DNA of 64,000 nucleotides from Terrimesophilobacter mesophilus. Lineage in GTDB: Bacteria; Actinomycetota; Actinomycetes; Actinomycetales; Microbacteriaceae. The DNA lies in NCBI RefSeq assembly GCF_014200375.1, contig NZ_JACHBP010000001.1:930001-994000 (forward strand). Reading direction: 5' to 3'. Shown here piece by piece: positions 26,273-35,566 of this stretch. The position numbers were made by a program, and so were the translations under genes. The notes below the pieces were generated by a model. The model saw only the letters and a list, made by a program, of their open reading frames with translations. It had not been told where the DNA came from and made no database searches. Every line of letters starts with the position of its first letter. Within the stretch, counting starts at the first letter, position 1.

Positions 26273-27517
26273 CTACTCCCGAACGAGGCGTGCCACAGCT
26301 TCGACGTGGTGCGTGTTCGGAAACAGATCGAACGCCCGGATGCCGCCGGCCCCCGTCGTGTCGTCCTGGTTCGGGTTGAGCCGGTAGCCACTGCTCGCGA
26401 AGAGCGCGAGGTCCCTCGCGAGCGCGACCGGGTCGCACGCGACGTAGACGATCTGCGTCGGGTGCAGGGCTGCGAGCTGGCCGACGACGCCTTTTCCGGC
26501 CCCGGATCGCGGCGGATCCAGGATGACCGTCGCCCCATCCAGTCGCCTGCCGTCTGCGGTTGCGCGGGCGAGGAATCGATCCGCTCTCGCCGTGACCGCT
26601 CCCGCCGCGGCCCACTCCGCGAGGTTGGCCGTCGCGAACTCCGTCGCCCTCGCGTCGCTCTCGACGGTCGTGATGCGCGTCTCAGGGCCGAACCGGTCCC
26701 CGACTGCTGCAGCGAGGAGTCCGACCCCGCCGTAGAGGTCGAGGTTCTCGGCGAGCGGATCGAAGAGGTCGGCGTCGATCGCCTCCTGCACGGCGCCCGT
26801 GAGTGTTGCCGCAGCGTGGGTGTGAACCTGCCAGAATCCGCCCGCGGCCAGATGGAACTCGCGATCGCCGACCACCTCCGTGATCGAGTCGCCCTGGTTC
26901 CCGTCCAGCACGAGGGTGTCGCCTCGCGACGGAGCGACGATGTCGATGTGTCCGCCAGCGTTGTGCCGCGCGCGTCGTCCGAGGGGCGCGGCCGCCGCGA
27001 TGGCCGGGGTCGCCAGAGGCAGGTCGGTGACCGGGATGACGCGGTGCGAACGCGCGGCGAACCCGCCGACGGTCCCGTCGTCGGCCACGTGCAGTCGGAC
27101 GCGGGTGCGCCATCCGGTGCCGTCGACCGCGCCGGGCACAGGCTCGACGACGACGGGCGAGTCGACGCCGGCCATCCGGCTCACAGCGTCGGCGAGCACC
27201 CGCCGCTTGAGTTCACGCTGGTGCTCGATCGCGATGTGACCGAACTCTGCGCCGCCCACCCGCTCCAGCGGCGCCCTCGCGATCGACGCGGCAGACCAGA
27301 CATGGTCCTGCCGGTGCGGGGATGCGTCGAGGATCTCCACGGCATCCGCGCGCCAGAACGCGGACTTCGCGTCATCCGTGATGACGGCGCGGACGGTCTC
27401 CCCCGGTATCGCGTCCGAGACGAAGACGACGCGTCCTTCGTGACGCGCGACCATCGCACCGCCGTGGGCTACGTTGGAAATCTCCAACTCCACGAGTTGG
27501 CCCAGATTTTCGCCCAT
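26273..27517 (-). CDS. TRAM-domain class I RNA (uracil-C5) methyltransferase
   Basis: 414 aa. The N-terminal TRAM domain (ISNVAHGGAMVARHEGRVVFV) binds RNA. The Rossmann core has DLYGGVGLLAAAVGDRFG (SAM site), VILDPPRSGAGKGVV, and the catalytic cysteine/proline motif YVACDPVALARDL. DLFPNTHHVEAVARL supplies the general-base glutamate. This is the RlmD/TrmA family that makes 5-methyluridine in rRNA or tRNA, but the N-terminal iron-sulfur cysteines of RlmD are not seen. The exact target is not known. TAAGCT lies six bases before the ATG. Confidence 0.9.
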   Translation of the reverse strand: MGENLGQLVELEISNVAHGGAMVARHEGRVVFVSDAIPGETVRAVITDDAKSAFWRADAVEILDASPHRQDHVWSAASIARAPLERVGGAEFGHIAIEHQRELKRRVLADAVSRMAGVDSPVVVEPVPGAVDGTGWRTRVRLHVADDGTVGGFAARSHRVIPVTDLPLATPAIAAAAPLGRRARHNAGGHIDIVAPSRGDTLVLDGNQGDSITEVVGDREFHLAAGGFWQVHTHAAATLTGAVQEAIDADLFDPLAENLDLYGGVGLLAAAVGDRFGPETRITTVESDARATEFATANLAEWAAAGAVTARADRFLARATADGRRLDGATVILDPPRSGAGKGVVGQLAALHPTQIVYVACDPVALARDLALFASSGYRLNPNQDDTTGAGGIRAFDLFPNTHHVEAVARLVRE

Positions 27518-27523
27518 CCCCCC

Positions 27524-27529
27524 AGCTTA
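27524..27529 (-). promoter_or_regulatory. -10 element of the RNA methyltransferase gene
   Basis: TAAGCT on the minus strand, then GGGGGG, then ATG at 27517. It overlaps the AGGAG ribosome site of the divergent maf gene on the other strand; the two start codons are only 21 bases apart. Confidence 0.45.
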
Positions 27530-27538
27530 GGAGCGGTC

Positions 27539-28228
27539 GTGTCGGAAGCCGGTGTGCGGCTCTATCTCGCCTCGACCTCTCCGGCGCGACTGGCGACCCT
27601 GCGCGCCGCGGGAATCGAACCGGTCGTTGCGCCGTCCCATGTCGACGAGGATGCCGCGGTGGCCGCTGCCGGCGCGATCTCCCCCGTCGAGACGGTGCTG
27701 CTGCTCGCCCGGCTGAAGGCGGAGGCGGTGGCCGAGTCCGGGGCGGGTGGCATCACCCCGGACGGCTTCATCCTCGGCGGCGACTCCGTCTTCGAACTCG
27801 CCGGCGTCGTGTACGGGAAGCCGCACACGGCATCCGTGGCCCGCGAGCGGTGGGTGCTTCAGCGGGGGCGCACCGGCATCCTGCACTCGGGGCACTGGCT
27901 CATCGACCACCGCGGCGGGCGGGTGAACGGCGCAGCGGGAGCCGTGTCGAGTGCGGGGGTGACCTTCGCCGAGGACATCACCGACGCGGAGCTCGACGCG
28001 TACGTCGCGACGGGCGAACCGCTCCACGTCGCGGGGGCGTTCACCATCGACTCCCTTGGCGCTCCGTTCATCACGCGTGTCGATGGCGATCCCCACGCGG
28101 TCGTCGGACTCTCGCTGTCCACACTGCGCGGTCTTCTGCGCGGCTTCGGCGTCGAATGGCACGTCTTCTCCGGCATGCAACCCGAAATACAAGGACGTCC
28201 AACTCTTTTTGTCAATCCTGGCCAATGA
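27539..28228 (+). CDS. maf: Maf-family nucleotide pyrophosphatase
   Basis: 229 aa. LYLASTSPARLATLRAAGI is the Maf N-terminal signature (SxxR), and FILGGDSVFELAGVVYGKP is the nucleotide-binding motif. Family members hydrolyse non-canonical or pyrimidine NTPs, and the family has been tied to septum control. GTG at 27539 is chosen from TAGGAG five bases upstream; a much longer open frame upstream is antisense to the methyltransferase and rejected. The gene precedes the carboxylase alpha subunit, as in other Actinobacteria. Confidence 0.9.
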   Translation: MSEAGVRLYLASTSPARLATLRAAGIEPVVAPSHVDEDAAVAAAGAISPVETVLLLARLKAEAVAESGAGGITPDGFILGGDSVFELAGVVYGKPHTASVARERWVLQRGRTGILHSGHWLIDHRGGRVNGAAGAVSSAGVTFAEDITDAELDAYVATGEPLHVAGAFTIDSLGAPFITRVDGDPHAVVGLSLSTLRGLLRGFGVEWHVFSGMQPEIQGRPTLFVNPGQ

Positions 28229-28260
28229 TCGATGCGCGAAGCGCAATAGGCTAAACAACT

Positions 28261-30012
28261 ATGCCCCGTATCTCCACAGTTCTGATTGCCAATCGCGGAG
28301 AGATCGCGGTCCGCGTCATCCGGGCGGCGAAGGACAGCGGAATCGCTTCGGTCGCGGTGTATGCGGACCAGGACCGGGATGCCCGGCACGTGAAGCTCGC
28401 GGATGAGGCGTATGCGCTCGAGGGGTCGACGAGCGCCGAGACCTACCTCTCCATCGACAAGATCCTCTCCATCGCGCGGCGCTCAGGGGCGGATGCCGTG
28501 CACCCCGGATACGGGTTCCTCGCCGAGAACGCGCAGTTCGCCCAGGCCGTCATCGACGCAGGACTCATCTGGATCGGACCGTCGCCGTCCGCGATCGAAC
28601 AGCTCGGAGACAAGGTCTCCGCCCGGCACATCGCCGAGAAGGTCGGTGCGCCGCTCGCACCGGGGACGCTCAATCCGGTGGCGGACGCCGCCGAGGTGCT
28701 CGACTTCGTCGACACGCACGGACTCCCCGTGGCGATCAAGGCCGCGTTCGGAGGCGGCGGACGCGGGCTCAAGGTGGCGCGCACGCGCGAGGAGATCCCC
28801 GAGCTCTTCGAGTCGGCCACCCGCGAGGCCGTGGCGGCGTTCGGCCGAGGGGAATGCTTCGTCGAGAAGTACCTCGACAAGCCGCGCCACGTCGAGACGC
28901 AGTGCCTCGCCGATGCGGCAGGCAACGTCGTCGTCATCTCGACCCGCGACTGTTCCCTCCAGCGCCGGCACCAGAAGCTCGTGGAGGAGGCGCCGGCACC
29001 ATTCCTCACCGAGGCGCAGACCGAGCAGCTCTACACCTCCTCGAAGGCGATCCTGCGCGAGGTCGGATATGTCGGTGCCGGCACGTGCGAGTTCCTCGTC
29101 GCCTCGGACGGGACCATCTCGTTCCTCGAGGTGAACACGCGGCTGCAGGTCGAGCATCCGGTGTCGGAGGAGGTCACCGGGATCGACCTCGTGCGCGAGC
29201 AGTTCCGGATCGCCGAGGGCGGACTCATCGACTACGAGGACCCCGCGCCGCAGGGACACTCGTTCGAATTCCGCATCAACGGCGAGGACCCAGGGCTGAA
29301 CTTCATGCCGACGCCCGGTCCGGTGAGCGTGCTGCGGTTCCCCGGCGGCCCCGGGGTGCGCGTCGACAGCGGTGTCACGACCGGCGATGTCATCGGCGGC
29401 GCGTTCGACTCCCTGCTCGCCAAGCTCATCGTGACGGGTTCGAGCCGGGAGGACGCGCTGGAGCGTTCGCGTCGTGCGCTCGACGAGTTCGAAGTCGCCG
29501 GCCTGCCGACCGTGCTGCCGTTCCACCGGAAGATCGTGCGCGACCCCGCGTTCACATCCGCGCCCTTCTCCGTCTACACGCGGTGGATCGAGACCGACTT
29601 CGACAACGACATCGAACCGTGGAGCGGGTCGCTCGTGGAGGCGACTCCGCCCGCCTCGCGACAGAACGTCGTCGTCGAGGTCGGCGGCAAGCGCATCGAG
29701 GTGTCGTTGCCGAGCCCGATGCTGGGCGCAGCGGCATCGGCGCCGGCCGCCGTGCCTCCGCGCCGGAGTGCCGGGAGCGTGGTCGCCACCGCGACGGGCG
29801 ACTCCGTGAAGGCACCCATGCAGGCGACCGTCGTGAAGCTCGCCGTGAACGACGGCGACCGCGTCGTGAAGGGCGACCTCGTGCTCGTCCTGGAGGCGAT
29901 GAAGATGGAGCAGCCGCTCACCGCGCACAAAGACGGGGTGATCTCCGACATCAACGCCGTCGTCGGGGCGACCGTGTCATCCGGTCACCTTCTGCTGAAC
30001 ATCGTCGACTGA
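28261..30012 (+). CDS. Acetyl/propionyl-CoA carboxylase alpha subunit (biotin carboxylase + BCCP)
   Basis: 583 aa. The biotin carboxylase domain covers about residues 1-450: [41 protein letters not shown] (ATP loop) and [20 protein letters not shown]. An Ala/Pro linker leads to a C-terminal biotinyl domain with [12 protein letters not shown], whose lysine is biotinylated by BirA. It works with the beta and epsilon subunits at 18.9-20.7 kb to make malonyl- or methylmalonyl-CoA. TAGGCT eight bases before the ATG suggests a near-leaderless promoter. Confidence 0.97.
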   Translation: MPRISTVLIANRGEIAVRVIRAAKDSGIASVAVYADQDRDARHVKLADEAYALEGSTSAETYLSIDKILSIARRSGADAVHPGYGFLAENAQFAQAVIDAGLIWIGPSPSAIEQLGDKVSARHIAEKVGAPLAPGTLNPVADAAEVLDFVDTHGLPVAIKAAFGGGGRGLKVARTREEIPELFESATREAVAAFGRGECFVEKYLDKPRHVETQCLADAAGNVVVISTRDCSLQRRHQKLVEEAPAPFLTEAQTEQLYTSSKAILREVGYVGAGTCEFLVASDGTISFLEVNTRLQVEHPVSEEVTGIDLVREQFRIAEGGLIDYEDPAPQGHSFEFRINGEDPGLNFMPTPGPVSVLRFPGGPGVRVDSGVTTGDVIGGAFDSLLAKLIVTGSSREDALERSRRALDEFEVAGLPTVLPFHRKIVRDPAFTSAPFSVYTRWIETDFDNDIEPWSGSLVEATPPASRQNVVVEVGGKRIEVSLPSPMLGAAASAPAAVPPRRSAGSVVATATGDSVKAPMQATVVKLAVNDGDRVVKGDLVLVLEAMKMEQPLTAHKDGVISDINAVVGATVSSGHLLLNIVD

Positions 30013-30138
30013 CGCGGCCGTTCCGCTAGCCGGCACCGGCTCCCGCTCCGGCCCGCGACGATGCGGTGGTCTGTCCGCGATCCGGTTGTGTGAAACGGTG
30101 CATCGCAGACACGACACCGCATCGCGCGGCGAGGCCGG

Positions 30139-31572
30139 TCAGCGCACGATGTGCATCGCGCGGGCGGCATCCGTGATGCTGCCGGAGAGCGAGGGGTAGA
30201 CGCTGAAGGCCTCCGCGAGTTCATCGACCGTCAGTCGGTGCTCGATCGCGAGCGCGATCGGCAGGATGAGCTCGGATGCCTTCGGCGACACGACGACGCC
30301 GCCGATGACCGTCCCGCTGCTCACGCTCGCGACGAGCTTCACGAAGCCATCCCGGATGCCGAGCATCTTCGCGCGCGGATTCTGCGAGAGGGGCAGTTTG
30401 TGGATCCGCCCGGGAACGACGCCGTCCTCGATCTGCTTCTGCGACCAGCCGACGGTCGCGATCTCCGGCTGCGTGAAGATGTTCGACGTCACGTTGCGCA
30501 GCTCTGTCGGGTTCACCTCGTCGCCCATCGCGTGGAACACCGCCGTGCGCCCCTGCATCGACGCGACGGATGCGAGCGGCAGGAAGTCGGAGCAGTCGCC
30601 TGCCGCGTAGATCGACGGCATCGACGTGCGGGCGACCCGGTTGACGCGAATGTGACCGGATTCGGTGAGCTGAACCCCGGCATCCTCGAGCCCGATGCCC
30701 ACGGTGTTCGGCACCGACCCGACAGCCATGAGGCAGTGGCTGCCCTCGACCATGCGGCCGTCGGTGAGCGTCGCGAGAACGCCATCCGCGGTGCGCTCGA
30801 TCGATTCCGCGCGCGACTTCGAGAGCACAGTCATCCCGTTGCGCTTGAACACCGTCTCGATGACCCTGGCGGCGTCGACATCCTCCCCAGGGAGGACGGT
30901 GTCGCGGCTGGAGATGAGTGTGACCTTCGCGCCGAGCGCGGTGTAGGCCGAAGCGAACTCCGCCCCGGTGACCCCGGAACCGACGACGATGAGATGATCG
31001 GGCACGGAGTCCAGGCTGTACAGCTGCGTCCAGGTGAGGATGCGCTCCCCGTCCGGCTTCGCGGTCGGCAGGATGCGGGGGCTCGCCCCCACCGATACGA
31101 CGATCGTGTCCGCGTCGATCGACTCGAAGTCGGTGCGCTTCTTCCCCGATCCGGTGGACACGACGACGCGCTGCGGCCCGTCGAGGCGTCCATCCCCCTG
31201 GAGGATCGTGACCCCCGCGCGCTTGAGCGCCGATTTCATGTCCTCCGACTGGTCGCGCGCGAGCCCGAGAAGCCTCTTGTTGACGGCGGCGAGGTTGACC
31301 GCCACCTCCGGCTTCGTGGCGCGACCGCCATCCCGGGCGAAGAACTGCACGCCGAGGTCTGCCGCGTCCACGATCGCGTTCGCCGCCTCCGCCGTCGCGA
31401 TGAGCGTCTTGGACGGGACCACATCGGTCAGCACGGCGGAGCCGCCGACTCCTGTGCGCTCGACGAGGGTCACCTCTGCACCCAGTTGCGCACCGGTCAA
31501 TGCCGCCTCGTACCCGCCTGGGCCGCCGCCGATGATGGCGATGCGCTGCTTGCGCTCGAACTTGTAAGACAT
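30139..31572 (-). CDS. lpdA: NAD(P)H-quinone dehydrogenase, LpdA-like (no redox cysteines)
   Basis: 477 aa flavoprotein of the pyridine nucleotide-disulfide family. The FAD motif GGGPGGYEAA is at residues 15-24 and a second NAD motif is VVGSGVTGAEFASAY. Residues 41-54 read GVGGSAVLTDVVPS where dihydrolipoamide dehydrogenases have GGTCLNVGCIPS, so both active-site cysteines are missing (A46, V51). The C-terminal HxxxxE pair is also replaced (SVYPSLSGS). It therefore cannot act on lipoamide. It matches the mycobacterial LpdA type, a quinone reductase. Confidence 0.88.
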   Translation of the reverse strand: MSYKFERKQRIAIIGGGPGGYEAALTGAQLGAEVTLVERTGVGGSAVLTDVVPSKTLIATAEAANAIVDAADLGVQFFARDGGRATKPEVAVNLAAVNKRLLGLARDQSEDMKSALKRAGVTILQGDGRLDGPQRVVVSTGSGKKRTDFESIDADTIVVSVGASPRILPTAKPDGERILTWTQLYSLDSVPDHLIVVGSGVTGAEFASAYTALGAKVTLISSRDTVLPGEDVDAARVIETVFKRNGMTVLSKSRAESIERTADGVLATLTDGRMVEGSHCLMAVGSVPNTVGIGLEDAGVQLTESGHIRVNRVARTSMPSIYAAGDCSDFLPLASVASMQGRTAVFHAMGDEVNPTELRNVTSNIFTQPEIATVGWSQKQIEDGVVPGRIHKLPLSQNPRAKMLGIRDGFVKLVASVSSGTVIGGVVVSPKASELILPIALAIEHRLTVDELAEAFSVYPSLSGSITDAARAMHIVR

Positions 31573-31612
31573 CCGCCCATTCTCCCCCAGCGCGGGTGCG
31601 GCCAGTGCAAAT

Positions 31613-31618
31613 TAGAGT
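31613..31618 (+). promoter_or_regulatory. -10 element of the purine nucleoside phosphorylase gene
   Basis: TAGAGT, exactly six bases (GGTGGC) before the ATG at 31625; leaderless layout. The divergent lpdA-like gene has GAGAAT at the same six-base distance from its own ATG. Confidence 0.5.
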
Positions 31619-31624
31619 GGTGGC

Positions 31625-32455
31625 ATGACGAACCACACCAACCCGCTCGACGACCCCGCGGCCGACCCGTTCGCCGTTGCGGCGAACGCCGCAGTACAGA
31701 TCGCCGAGAAGACCGGCGTCCAGCGCCACGACATCGCCCTCACGCTCGGAAGCGGCTGGGCGAAGGCGGCCGACCTCATCGGTGAGACGACGGCGACGAT
31801 TCCCGCGACGGAGATCGACGGCTTCAGCAAGCCGGCGCTGGAGGGACACACCGGGTCGCTGCGCTCGATCCTGCTGCCGAACGGAAAGCGCGCCCTCGTG
31901 ATCGGCGCGCGCACCCACTATTACGAGGGCCACGGCGTCCGCAGGGTCGTGCACAGCGTGCGCACCGCGGCCGCCACGGGCGCGAAGATCATGATCCTCA
32001 CGAACGGTGCCGGCGGCATCCGGGAGACCTGGAACCCGGGCACCCCCGTGCTCATCAGCGACCACATCAACCTCACGGCCACCTCCCCGCTCGAGGGCGC
32101 GACCTTCGTCGACCTGACCGACCTGTACTCCCGCCGCCTGCGCGACCTCGCCCGCACGATCGATGCGAGCCTCGACGACGGCGTCTACTGCCAGTTCCGC
32201 GGTCCGAACTATGAGACGCCGGCGGAGGTGCAGATGGCGAAGGCCATGGGCGGCCACATCGTCGGGATGTCCACGGCACTCGAGGCGATCGCCGCGCGCC
32301 AGTCCGGCATGGAGATTCTCGGGATGTCGCTCATCACGAACCTCGCCGCCGGCATCCAGAAGACCCCGCTCAGCCACGAGGAAGTCATCGACGCGGGCAA
32401 GGCGGCCGAACCGGTGATCAGTGCGCTGCTCGCGAAGATCGTTGCGGAGCTCTAG
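31625..32455 (+). CDS. Purine-nucleoside phosphorylase
   Basis: 276 aa, trimeric PNP family. It cleaves inosine and guanosine with phosphate to base and ribose-1-phosphate. Motifs: GSGWAKAADLIGE, EGHTGSLRS, RTHYYEGHGVRRVVHSVR, LTNGAGGI, FRGPNYETPAEVQMAK and GMSTALEAIAARQ. The stop overlaps the start of the phosphomutase by one base, and that enzyme could convert ribose-1-phosphate to ribose-5-phosphate. Together with the nucleoside hydrolase operon the organism has two nucleoside breakdown routes. Confidence 0.95.
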   Translation: MTNHTNPLDDPAADPFAVAANAAVQIAEKTGVQRHDIALTLGSGWAKAADLIGETTATIPATEIDGFSKPALEGHTGSLRSILLPNGKRALVIGARTHYYEGHGVRRVVHSVRTAAATGAKIMILTNGAGGIRETWNPGTPVLISDHINLTATSPLEGATFVDLTDLYSRRLRDLARTIDASLDDGVYCQFRGPNYETPAEVQMAKAMGGHIVGMSTALEAIAARQSGMEILGMSLITNLAAGIQKTPLSHEEVIDAGKAAEPVISALLAKIVAEL

Positions 32456-34197
32456 TGGGCGAGCCAGAAGTGGGCGGCCCAGAAATCGGAAGCACCGACA
32501 CGAGCGTTCTGGATGCCGCGAAGACCTGGCGCGACCAGGATCCGGACGACGAGACGCGCACTGAACTCGACGCCATCATCTCCGAGGCCGAGACCGGCTC
32601 GGCATCCGCCCTGGCGGACCTGCACTCGCGCTTCGATCTCCGGCTCGAATTCGGCACCGCCGGACTGCGGGGAGAGCTCGCAGCCGGCCCCAACCGGATG
32701 AACCGGGTCCTGGTCGCGCAGGCGGCCGCAGGGCTCGCCGCGTTCCTCCTGGCGCGCGAGTCGAGCCCGAGCGTCGTGATCGGTTACGACGGACGCAAGA
32801 ACTCGCACATCTTCGCGACCGACACGGCCGAGCTCATGGCCGGCGCCGGCGTTCGCGCGATCATCCTGCCTCGCCTCCTGCCGACCCCCGTGCTCGCCTT
32901 CGCGGTGCGGCACCTCGACGTGAGCGCCGGGGTGATGGTCACGGCGAGCCACAATCCGCCGAACGACAACGGCTACAAGGTGTACCTGGGCGGTACGGAC
33001 AACGGCTCCCAGATCGTCCCGCCGTCGGATGCCGAGATCGAGGCGCAGATCGTCCGGGTCGCCGAAACCCGGCGGGTGCCCGACCTGCCGCGGTCGACCG
33101 ACTACGAGACGGCAGGCGAAGACGTGCTCGACGAATACGTGCGGCAGACGGCGTCGCTCGTGAGCGCGCCGGCAGCTGCCCCGCGATTCGTCTACACGGC
33201 CATGCACGGGGTCGGCTGGGAAACCGCACGGCGCGTGTTCGCCGACTCCGGATTCGGAGTACCGGTAGTCGTTCCAGAGCAGATCGAACCGGATGCCGCG
33301 TTCCCCACCGTCGCGTTCCCGAACCCCGAGGAGCCCGGCGCTCTCGACCTCGCCTTCCGCACAGCGACGGAAGCCGGCGTCGACCTCATCGTCGCGAACG
33401 ACCCGGATGCCGACCGTCTCGCAGTCGCCGTACCCGATGGGTCAGGTGGGTGGCGCCGCCTCTCCGGAAACGAGGTCGGCTGGCTTCTCGGCTGGCGGGC
33501 CGCCGAGAGGCTTCAGTCGGCCGGCGAATCGGTCGCGGCCGTCGGCGGCGACGCGGCGAGTTGCGTGAACGGGGCGCTCGCAGCGTCCATCGTCAGCTCT
33601 CCCGCACTCGCCGAGATCGCGCACCAGTACCACCTCGACTACGCGGACACCCTCACCGGATTCAAGTGGATCTCGCGCGTGCCCGACCTCGCCTTCGGCT
33701 ATGAGGAGGCGCTCGGCTACCTCGTCGACCCGCGGAAGGTCCGCGACAAGGACGGCATCTCGGCCGCCGTGGAGTTCCTCTCCATCGTCGCCGAACTGAA
33801 AGCGGCCGGCCGCACGATCGACGACCACGAGCTCGACTTCGCCGCGCGTTTCGGCGCGTTCGCCTCGGGCCAGGTGTCGGTGCGCGTGATGGAGCTCGCC
33901 GATATCCCCCGGATCATGGCACGGTTGCGTGAGCACCCGCCGACCCATCTCGGCACTGTCGCCGTGACCGCGATCGACGACTTCGCGGAGGGCTTCGGCA
34001 GCTTCCCGCCGAGCGACATCCTGCGCATCCATCTCGAGGACGGCTCGCGGGTTATCGTGCGTCCGAGTGGTACCGAGCCCAAAGTCAAGGTCTATCTGGA
34101 CGCCTCGAGCACCGACGGAACCGCAGTCGAACGGATCGCCGCCGCCCAGACGGCCGTCGACGCCCTCGACGCAGCTGTGAGACCGCTGCTGGGCTGA
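32455..34197 (+). CDS. Phospho-sugar mutase (phosphomannomutase/phosphopentomutase-like)
   Basis: 580 aa alpha-D-phosphohexomutase family protein. The phosphoserine loop is MVTASHNPPNDNGYKVY, the metal loop is ANDPDADRLAVAV, the sugar-binding loop is GYEEALGYLVD, and the phosphate-binding loop is VRPSGTEPKVKVYLD. The N-terminal extension before LEFGTAGLRGEL is typical of the PgcA/PMM2-like group. The GTG start has GGAG upstream and overlaps the PNP stop. Context suggests pentose-1-phosphate isomerisation, though hexose-1-phosphates are also possible. Confidence 0.93.
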   Translation: MGEPEVGGPEIGSTDTSVLDAAKTWRDQDPDDETRTELDAIISEAETGSASALADLHSRFDLRLEFGTAGLRGELAAGPNRMNRVLVAQAAAGLAAFLLARESSPSVVIGYDGRKNSHIFATDTAELMAGAGVRAIILPRLLPTPVLAFAVRHLDVSAGVMVTASHNPPNDNGYKVYLGGTDNGSQIVPPSDAEIEAQIVRVAETRRVPDLPRSTDYETAGEDVLDEYVRQTASLVSAPAAAPRFVYTAMHGVGWETARRVFADSGFGVPVVVPEQIEPDAAFPTVAFPNPEEPGALDLAFRTATEAGVDLIVANDPDADRLAVAVPDGSGGWRRLSGNEVGWLLGWRAAERLQSAGESVAAVGGDAASCVNGALAASIVSSPALAEIAHQYHLDYADTLTGFKWISRVPDLAFGYEEALGYLVDPRKVRDKDGISAAVEFLSIVAELKAAGRTIDDHELDFAARFGAFASGQVSVRVMELADIPRIMARLREHPPTHLGTVAVTAIDDFAEGFGSFPPSDILRIHLEDGSRVIVRPSGTEPKVKVYLDASSTDGTAVERIAAAQTAVDALDAAVRPLLG

Positions 34198-34241
34198 CCC
34201 TCAGTCGCTGTGGTTATCATGCCAAGGCGAGGGAGGTTCCC

Positions 34242-35495
34242 ATGCCGGAACGTGGAGCTCCGAAGGTTCGGAAGGTTTCACCGACGGTGCCAGAGGATGC
34301 GGTCATCGGCAGGGTGCTCGGCGGCCGCTACCGGGTCACCGCCCTGATCGGGCGTGGCGGAATGGCGCCCGTGTATCGCGCAGCCGACGAACAGCTCCCG
34401 CGCGAGGTCGCCGTCAAGCTCATGTTTCCCGGCACCGCCGACCCGGAAGAACTGGGTCGCCAGCGCAACGAGATCGACACGCTCGCCTCGCTCAACCACC
34501 CCGCGCTTGTCACCCTGCTCGACGCGGGTGTCGAACAGACGCCGGCCGGGGATCGGGCGTTCATCGTGATGGAACTCGTCGACGGCCCGAACCTGCGAGA
34601 GGCCGTCGCAGAGAACCTTACGCAGGAGCAGGTGGCGCATATCGGCGCCGACATCGCGGAAACCCTGCACTACATGCACGCAAGAGGTATCGTGCATCGC
34701 GACATCAAGCCGGCAAACATTCTCCTGGCACCCTCAGGGGTTCCGCATCGGCGGTTCCATGCCAAGCTCACGGATCTCGGGATCGCGAAACTGCTGGACG
34801 GCAATTCCCTGACATCGACGGGCCTCGTCGTCGGAACGGCCGACTACCTCAGCCCTGAGCAGGCGAGCGGCGCCACCGCCGGTGCGGCATCCGACATCTA
34901 TTCCCTCGGCCTCGTGCTGCTGGAAACGCTGACCGGCGAAAAGGCGTTTCCCGGGACGACCGCTGAGACGTTGGGCGCGCGCCTCGTCACCCAGCCGACT
35001 GTTCCCGATTCGCTCGGGACTGCCTGGACCACCCTGCTCATGAGGATGACCGCGCTCGATCCCGAGGAGCGGGCAGACGCGCTCGAGGTCGCCCTCGCCG
35101 CGAGGAGCATCGCTGACGCGAAAGCCGATGACCCTGCGGAGGCGATGCTGGATCGCACCCTGGTGTACCCGGTGAGCCTCACCGCGACAACCGAGGTGAT
35201 CGGCAGACCAGCCGTCACCGAACCTCCGATTGACGTCGGACCGGCACGCGAAAGCACAGCCGTGCCGCCGGGGAGTAAGAAGGATTCCCCGATCCGGGCC
35301 GCATCGCGGCGGGGCGCGCGGAACCGGCTCATCGGCGTCACCGTGGCAGTCGCGGTCGTCGCCGGCGTCGGCGCCGGCGTCGCGGGGATGCTCATGGCGA
35401 CCGCAGAGCCACCGACGTCGACGCCCTCCTACCCACCCGTCGAGGGAGTCCTGGGCGAACATCTCCAGCAGCTCCAGGACAGCGTGGCGCCATGA
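34242..35495 (+). CDS. Serine/threonine protein kinase with C-terminal membrane span
   Basis: 417 aa. The kinase domain has glycine loop IGRGGMAPVYRA (residues 37-47), K59 in VAVKL, H152-R153-D154 in IVHRDIKPANILL and a D178-L179-G180 magnesium motif (DLG instead of DFG). STGLVVGTADYLSPEQ is the activation segment with the SPE motif. A single span lies at about residues 361-388, leaving only a short extracellular tail rather than PASTA repeats. ATG is preceded by GAGGGAGG. A lipoprotein gene follows with ATGA overlap. Confidence 0.92.
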   Translation: MPERGAPKVRKVSPTVPEDAVIGRVLGGRYRVTALIGRGGMAPVYRAADEQLPREVAVKLMFPGTADPEELGRQRNEIDTLASLNHPALVTLLDAGVEQTPAGDRAFIVMELVDGPNLREAVAENLTQEQVAHIGADIAETLHYMHARGIVHRDIKPANILLAPSGVPHRRFHAKLTDLGIAKLLDGNSLTSTGLVVGTADYLSPEQASGATAGAASDIYSLGLVLLETLTGEKAFPGTTAETLGARLVTQPTVPDSLGTAWTTLLMRMTALDPEERADALEVALAARSIADAKADDPAEAMLDRTLVYPVSLTATTEVIGRPAVTEPPIDVGPARESTAVPPGSKKDSPIRAASRRGARNRLIGVTVAVAVVAGVGAGVAGMLMATAEPPTSTPSYPPVEGVLGEHLQQLQDSVAP

Positions 35496-35566
35496 GACGG
35501 GGGTCCATGGGACGAGGGTGCCTGAGTCGAGGGTGCCTGGGACGAGGGTGCCTGAGAGGAGGGTGG
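35492..35566 (+). repeat. Five tandem 15-bp repeats at the lipoprotein start
   Basis: Five units, each close to (A/C)TGGGACGAGGGTGC, at 35492, 35507, 35522, 35537 and 35552. The first unit and the sequence after the last (35567) both begin ATGAGACGGG. Each unit carries a purine-rich GACGAGGG-like stretch and begins with ATG or CTG, and the 15-bp length keeps the reading frame. Confidence 0.85.

Noticed and set aside
26213-27538. Long in-frame extension upstream of maf
   Set aside because: It is antisense to the RNA methyltransferase and lacks similarity to Maf; GTG at 27539 has a good ribosome site.
30013-30138. Inverted repeat GATGCGGTG...CACCGCATC between carboxylase alpha and lpdA
   Set aside because: The loop is long and no T-run follows, so I do not call a terminator, though it may weakly separate the convergent genes.
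30221-32377. Open frame of about 718 codons on the minus strand across lpdA and PNP
   Set aside because: Same kind of shadow; it crosses a divergent promoter and two real genes.
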